From NCBI GenBank assembly GCA_010093515.1, contig MU001709.1, positions 129,404-165,071 of the forward strand: a stretch of 35,668 nucleotides of DNA, in the 5' to 3' direction. The number at the start of each line of letters is the position of its first letter. Positions within the stretch are counted from its first letter, which is position 1. Below are positions 30,700 to 35,668 of the stretch, one piece after another. The notes beneath the pieces are model-generated. The model was not told the origin of the DNA, made no database searches, and was given only the letters and a program-made list of their open reading frames with translations. The stretch is from Lineolata rhizophorae (Eukaryota; Ascomycota; Dothideomycetes; Lineolatales; Lineolataceae). Position numbers and translations under genes: made by a program.

Positions 30700-32088
30700 C
30701 TACGCCCACGCCCCCACCAAACTCATCGCCATGGCCCCCAGCCCAACCAGCCCGCACGCAACCCACCTCGTACGCCCCCTCAACTGCTCCCAGCTCTCCG
30801 GAGACAGGAAGTCCGCGGCCAACAGCTCAACTAAGGCGGCAAACGTGAGTAGGCCCGAGCTGACGGCGTTGGTGATGCCGACCATGAGGAGGCCGACGGT
30901 GGAGGTGGGCGAGTAGAGCGTGTGCGTGGCAAGGCCCGCAGCCTGGCCGACTGGAGTCGTGAGGCCGTAAAAGAGCGACATGATGTAGGGGTGGTACGAG
31001 GGCGAAGAAGACCAGTCGAGGGAGGCGATGCGGGAGCCGAGGGCCAGGCCCTCGAAAGTTTCTGCTGAGGTTAGGGGATATCAGTCGCAGGTAGAGGCGA
31101 TACGCACGGTGAAAAATGATTGCGATGAGCAGCACCACAAACGCCGAACCCGTCTCCACGCTCAGCGCCAAGCCGATGAAGACGCTGTGGAACAGGATGC
31201 CCATCTCGAGTAACATGCACTGCAGCTTCTGCTGCCTTGCCGGTGTGTTGTCGTAGCGCTCCCTGCCGTGGTAGTGCGCCTGGTCCTGGTCCGCCGCCTG
31301 GCCCCCGCCCGCCCGGGAAACCCTCCGCAGGCTGGCCGAGCGTCTGTTTCTAGGCCTCTCGGCGCTAGAGTCGCGCTTCTCGTTTCCGGGCAGCGCGCCC
31401 GAGACCGCCGCGAGCGGGACGGACCGGATCTCGTGGGTGCCGTCGCTGTCGGCGCCGTCCGCGCACTGGTCGGAGTTTCCACCGACGCCCGCACGCTTTT
31501 CCGGCGCCTCCTCGTCAGACTTGCGTGCCGCCGCCGCCGGTCCCGCGACGATGGAGTCGAGGCGACCGGAGCACACGTAGTGGCTGCGGCTGAACACCAT
31601 CTCGACGACGACGATGGAGAACATGGCGACCATGGCGATGGCGCCGGCCATGGCCGGATACGTCTCGTTCCAGAAGGCCGGCAGGCAAGGGTCCGTCAGC
31701 GACACGAAGGCCGTCGGCAGCAGGTGCACGAACGATGTCGCGATCAACACGCCCGTGCCGAAGTGGCGCACCACGAAGAGGGCCTTGGCCGGGATGCGCA
31801 GCCGCGGGCAGCGCACGATGATCAAGGGAAACGTCGCCGCCAGCGTCGACTGGAACAGCACCAGGAAGAGCGCGATGACGTGCAGCTTCAGGTCGTAGGA
31901 GCCGGCGGAGCTCGCGGTGCGGGCGTCGCCGCAGACAATCGGGGACGAGCGTGTCACGAGATAAGAATCCAGCGGCGGGGGGTTCTGGTTCCACGTGGGA
32001 TCGCCTGGAGCTGCTGTCAGTCTCTGCCGGACCATCTGTCTGGGGTGTACATACCATTGCAGTTTTGGTCTCTGCTGGGGCAGTTCAT
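30700..32088 (-). CDS. ZIP-family zinc transporter (Zrt-like)
   Basis: Three exons, complement(join(30700..31061, 31108..32010, 32055..32088)), give 432 residues. A tiny first exon (MNCPSRDQNCN) is joined by a 44-nt intron to APGDPTWNQNPPPLD; the second intron is 46 nt (GTGCGT..CTAAC..CAG). Membrane segments I-III lie within 50-150, including HFGTGVLIATSFVHLLPTAF. A long cytoplasmic loop (about 155-270) has a modest His motif (AHYHGRE). Segment IV has H286-SVFIGLALSVE, and segment V has H312-QTFEGLALGSRI. These paired His/Glu motifs line the metal path in all ZIP proteins. It should import zinc into the cytosol; high- versus low-affinity type cannot be decided from sequence. Its promoter lacks the CAAGGT pair seen at the zincophore gene but has one GCCAAG (32314-32319). 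Confidence 0.93.
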
Positions 32089-33502
32089 GGCTACGCTCCG
32101 GGGTAAGAATCGAGCTAAAGAATTGAGGCGGGTGGAGCGGGAGAATTTTAGGGAACAGAATAGCACGAATGCATCGTTGAAATAAGGGATGGCTGGCCCC
32201 CGGGGCCGCCTCCCGGTGCAACAAGGGATCCAAGCACGACTGGGAGCGGTCAAGACGTGTGCCGAGTCTGCGGCCCGGCTTGAGGCTTCCCGTCAGGTCC
32301 GTTGTCGCGTCGAGCCAAGGCTCCGGGGCTGGGCGCAGGAGGCTTGGAAGGAGCGCCCGGACTGCCGCCGCATCAGCTGCGGTGGACTTGCGTGGGCAGG
32401 CGCGTTTCACATGGCGCCGCCGAGGCTGGCCTACGTAGATCATTCCCCGCTAGCGCGCGCACTAGCGCCCTGCCGCATTACGGTATTACGTATGCAGGTG
32501 CTCCGTAGGTATACTGCACTACGTATAGTGCACTTTCTTCGCTCCACGCTTCGGCCTCTTCCACCGCACTTTAACTGCTTCATGCACTTCAACGCGCCTC
32601 TGCTCCGAGCTGTGATGGCGCCAATTTGCCTATTCGCGACCCGAACTTGAGCTCACGCCGGCTTCGGACGCAGCGCTCCAGGGCCCGTCGCACACCATGA
32701 GTGCGATGCTTCCAGATCGGTCTTGAACCGCCGAAACAGTCGTCCTCACCTGCCGCGCGGACCCGTTCGCGGCAGGAGCTGGACATCACGAGGGCGGAGA
32801 GGAGCCCGAGGGCCTGGTTGCGCGCCTCATCCAATATTGCGTGTTGCGCTCTTTCGCCGCCCATCTTCCTTTTTCTTCTCCCTCGGGCTCTCGCCGTCTT
32901 GCGCTCTCCAGCGTGTTCTGAGCTTGGAGAACGGGCGAATAATTTAAAGAAGACTTTGGAAGAAGGGGCTGGAAAAAGGGGCCGAGCTCGTTAAATTTTT
33001 GCGGAATGTCAAGGGCGGCAATGATGCGGAGTAAATGGAAGCAGTCGAGGGAGAGGATGAAGTGACTGAACTATTGCAGAGTCCGAATCGTTGTACGTTA
33101 GTTTCATTCTGCTATTCACCAAATGCAGGAAATATGTCGTGAGGCCGTTATCACCGCGTCAGTTTAACGGATACGCAAGTCTGTGCCGTCTCATCGTCCA
33201 GTCAGCGGAATGTATTCTCCAAAAGAGTGCGGGAGCATTTCTATTTTGCGGGTTTTCGTTTCAACGGCGGAAACTGGGGCGGTGTTTTGCTCGCCTATCG
33301 CATTTTCGACATGGCTTCCTGCATACCTACCTACCTAGTCGTGACGGGGGAACAATGAAACCCAGGACAATTGCGAGAACAATTGCGCGTGGCATGCCGC
33401 GACTCGACCAAACTAGAAAAAGACGTCCTCCCGCTATCGTGCCATTTCAGCATCAGGCTCATCTACTTTTTAAGCTACAAATGTATCCGGTTTATAACCA
33501 TC
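32089..33502. promoter_or_regulatory. Divergent promoter region, ZIP transporter / P450
   Basis: About 1.4 kb between outward-facing start codons. Open frames of up to about 180 codons have no recognisable motifs. Three TACGTA palindromes fall within 94 bases (32432-32437, 32487-32492, 32520-32525), the last inside a 7-bp inverted repeat TGCACTA/TAGTGCA with a 4-base centre (32515-32532). The P450 frame is open upstream of 33503, but ATG 33503 gives a standard membrane anchor and is preferred. Confidence 0.5.
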
Positions 33503-35205
33503 ATGCTCAGTTCGGACCTCTCGTTCCAACTGCTCGTCTTCTTCTTCGCTGTCTTCTACGTCGTGTTGCGGCTCCACCAGCGCGCGACGGAGGACAGAAT
33601 CGCTCCGCACGGCCTGCCCTGGGTTGGTTTGCGTTATGAACCATTCGCATGGATCAAGGCACACCTGCGTGATCGCACCGAGTCAAAGAGGAACCTTGAA
33701 GAAGGCTATAGAAAAGTATTTACCCATGGCGCTTAGAACGAAACCGAACTGACTACGTAGTACAACAAACATGGCCTGCCCTTCGTCACGCCGAATATTT
33801 CATTCCGACCCGAAGTCGTACTACCGCCCGCCTACCTGCGCTGGCTGATCGACCAGCCTGACAGTGTCCTGTCTATCTACGAGGTCCTGAAAGATGACGT
33901 CGCCTTCGACTACACCTCTCCCGCGTCCTGGACCTTCGCGCGGCCATTCCACGTCGAGGCGCTCAACAAGCTAAACCTCGATACTTTGACAGCGGGAATC
34001 GTGGACGAAATTCGCCGCGCCTTCGACGCCCTCTTGTCCAACGTTGCTCCGGGCGCCAACGAGTCCAGTCCGAATCCCAAGAATTGGCGCGCTATTCCGC
34101 TCGGCGATGCAATGGAAGAGGTTCTGGCACGCATCGCGAACCGCGTCTTCGTCGGGGAGCCACTGTGCCGTGACCTGGCTTACGTGTCTCACGCACGAGC
34201 CTTCGTCAACGCCCTGCTGTCCCAGTCAATAGCCATCCGCGTTTACGTGCCGGCTATGCTTCTCCCGGTTCTCGGCCCGCTGCTGGCGCTGCCTTGCCGC
34301 TGGCACGACGCTCGATGTGCCGCGCGACTCGTCCCGGCTATCCGAGAGCGACTAGACACGGCTGCACGAGAGCAAAGCGCAAATGTCGAGAGCGGCAAGA
34401 GCGGCGCTGAGACGGCGGCCGCGCCTACAGATCTACTGCAGGCTATGGCGCGCTTCGCGGTCCGTAGCCCGGATCCGAAGCGGGACATGGACCCGCGAGC
34501 GCTATGCTCGCGGCTGCTTGCTCTCAACTTCGTCGGGATTCACACGTCGGCCGTGACAATCCAAAATTTCTGGCTCGATGTTCTGGGCAGACCGGGCAAA
34601 GAGGAACTCCTTACGGCGCTCAGGAAGGAAGCGGAAGAAGTACAGGCAAAGTGCGGCGGGGCATGGAATAAGGCTAACGTAGCCCGGCTGGCGCTCTTGG
34701 ATAGCACGCTACGGGAAAGCCTACGTGTGAGCGCGTTCAAGGGACGCGGTGTCGAGAGGCAGGTGGTTGCGGAAAAGGGGACGACGTTGCCAGATGGGAC
34801 TGTCCTGCCCAAGGGAACGAGGCTGGGTGTTGCGACTACAGAGGTTCATGCCGACTGCGAGTTACACGGGAATGATGCAAACGTTTTCCGGCCGGATAGG
34901 TTTGTTGGCAAAGGTGGTACGGGGGGCGTGATTGTAACGGGGGAGAGCTTTCTGGCGTTCGGCCTAGGGAGACATGCTTGGTAAGTTCGTGGTGTCCAAG
35001 TGCCCGAACATTGGCTCTGATACTGCCTAGTCCAGGTAGATTTCTTGCGGCCCACGAGCTTAAACTCCTTATCGCTTATATGCTCCTAAACTACGATATT
35101 GCTCCCCTGCGATGTCGGCCGGAAAACTCTTCGTTTAGCGACTTCTCCGCGCCGTTAAACGTACTGTTGCGCATTCGGCCGCGTAGGGATGCGCGCTTAG
35201 AGTAG
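33503..35205 (+). CDS. Cytochrome P450 monooxygenase (FGLGRHACPGRF type)
   Basis: Three exons, join(33503..33715, 33761..34980, 35031..35205), give 535 residues. An N-terminal anchor (LLVFFFAVFYVVLRL) precedes the hinge HGLPWVGLR. Introns of 45 nt (33716..33760, GTATTT..CTGAC..TAG) and 50 nt (34981..35030, GTAAGT..TAG) restore YRK-YNKHGLPFV and RHA-CPGRF. The I-helix has FVGIHTSAV (about 329-337) rather than AGxDTT, a variant recalled from fungal diterpene, indole-diterpene and alkaloid P450s. ExxR is E390-R393 (RESLR). The PERF-like element is FRPDRF, and the heme loop FGLGRHACPGRF puts the thiolate Cys at 478; it is split by intron 2. The relatives recalled include gibberellin P450-1 and paxilline-type enzymes, so a terpenoid-like substrate is possible but unproven. 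It is clearly from a different clan than the P450 at 5616. Confidence 0.92.
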
Positions 35206-35668
35206 GAGAAAAGAAGAAAAGACGCTCAAATAGATTCAGTACAGGAAAAGGAAATGAATCTAGTTTCAGCGCATTAGAAAGAACTCGGGCATACGGAAGT
35301 CTAGTATATTAACGAGTAGTACCTCGACATGTTTCTTGAACTTGGCAAACGACTACCAAAATAAGGTCTCAGCTAGTCTTCAGTTTGCAACATCATTGCA
35401 ATTTGCGTCGTTAACTTGGAAACAGCACGAAATTTTGTGCTTTCGCGGAAACGAAGTGATGGTGAATGACTTTACGACAGTCGACTATTTGATCAGGTTG
35501 GTCAGGCACGGTTAGCACGAAAGCACCTGGTAAACATGGCCGGGGTTACTACTCCCAATTGGATAATATATAATTGATTATTTTATACTACTAAATTACA
35601 TATAACGTGTAGTACCCCCTGGTCGGTCAGACCCCCTGGTCGGTCAGCTTCCATCATCACCACCACAA
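35206..35668. other. AT-rich right flank
   Basis: No coding region is seen. The sequence becomes AT-rich after the P450 stop, most strongly at 35560-35610, and ends in a short tandem repeat. The first part should be the P450 3' untranslated region. Confidence 0.5.
35614..35647. repeat. 17-bp tandem direct repeat, two copies
   Basis: ACCCCCTGGTCGGTCAG occurs twice without spacing (35614-35630, 35631-35647), directly after an AT-rich stretch. It may be the beginning of a longer array or the edge of a repeated element beyond the window. Confidence 0.8.

Overview
The window looks like nuclear chromosomal DNA of a filamentous ascomycete (Pezizomycotina, most likely Sordariomycetes). The evidence is short 44-140 nt introns with GT..AG ends and CTRAY branch points, GC-rich genes separated by kilobase-sized gene-poor stretches, and families typical of this group: a Pra1/Asp f 2-type zincophore, a LaeA-like methyltransferase, PalI/Rim9, fungal P450s, and a fungal deaminase-fold protein. 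The genus cannot be named from the sequence. No rRNA, tRNA, CRISPR array or intact transposon was recognised.

Layout from left to right. 1-762 is an AT-rich flank without a gene. 763-1792 (-) is a secreted Pra1/Asp f 2-like zinc-binding protein with a small 3' exon. 3507-4798 (-) is a LaeA-like SAM methyltransferase, divergent from a P450 at 5616-7274 (+). A 2.6 kb gene-poor stretch follows. 9906-12460 (-) is PalI/Rim9, the membrane component of ambient-pH signalling, and 14800-15501 (-) is a small GPI-anchored-type wall protein. 17270-20082 (-) is a 921-residue protein with an OTT_1508-type deaminase core. 20744-22857 (-) is an MFS phosphate/glycerophosphodiester-type transporter. 24711-25808 (+) is a wax-synthase-domain (MBOAT-like) membrane acyltransferase. 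26032-28600 (-) is a type II membrane nucleotide pyrophosphatase/phosphodiesterase. 29278-30530 (+) is an eight-exon SDR lacking the usual Tyr and Lys. 30700-32088 (-) is a ZIP zinc transporter, and 33503-35205 (+) is a second, GLGRHACPGRF-type P450. The last 460 bases are AT-rich.

Two functional threads run through the window. One is zinc and pH: a zincophore-type protein with candidate zinc-response (CAAGGT) and PacC-like (GCCARG) hexamers upstream, the PalI pH-signalling protein, and a ZIP transporter. In several fungi the zincophore gene sits next to a zinc transporter gene; here about 29 kb and ten genes lie between them. The other is specialised metabolism: a LaeA-like methyltransferase, two unrelated P450s, an SDR, a wax-synthase-like acyltransferase and an MFS transporter. 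They are interspersed with housekeeping genes, and no polyketide, peptide or terpene synthase is visible, so a cluster is only a possibility. Exon structures were worked out by eye from reading frame, splice consensus and family motifs; none has been confirmed by transcripts.
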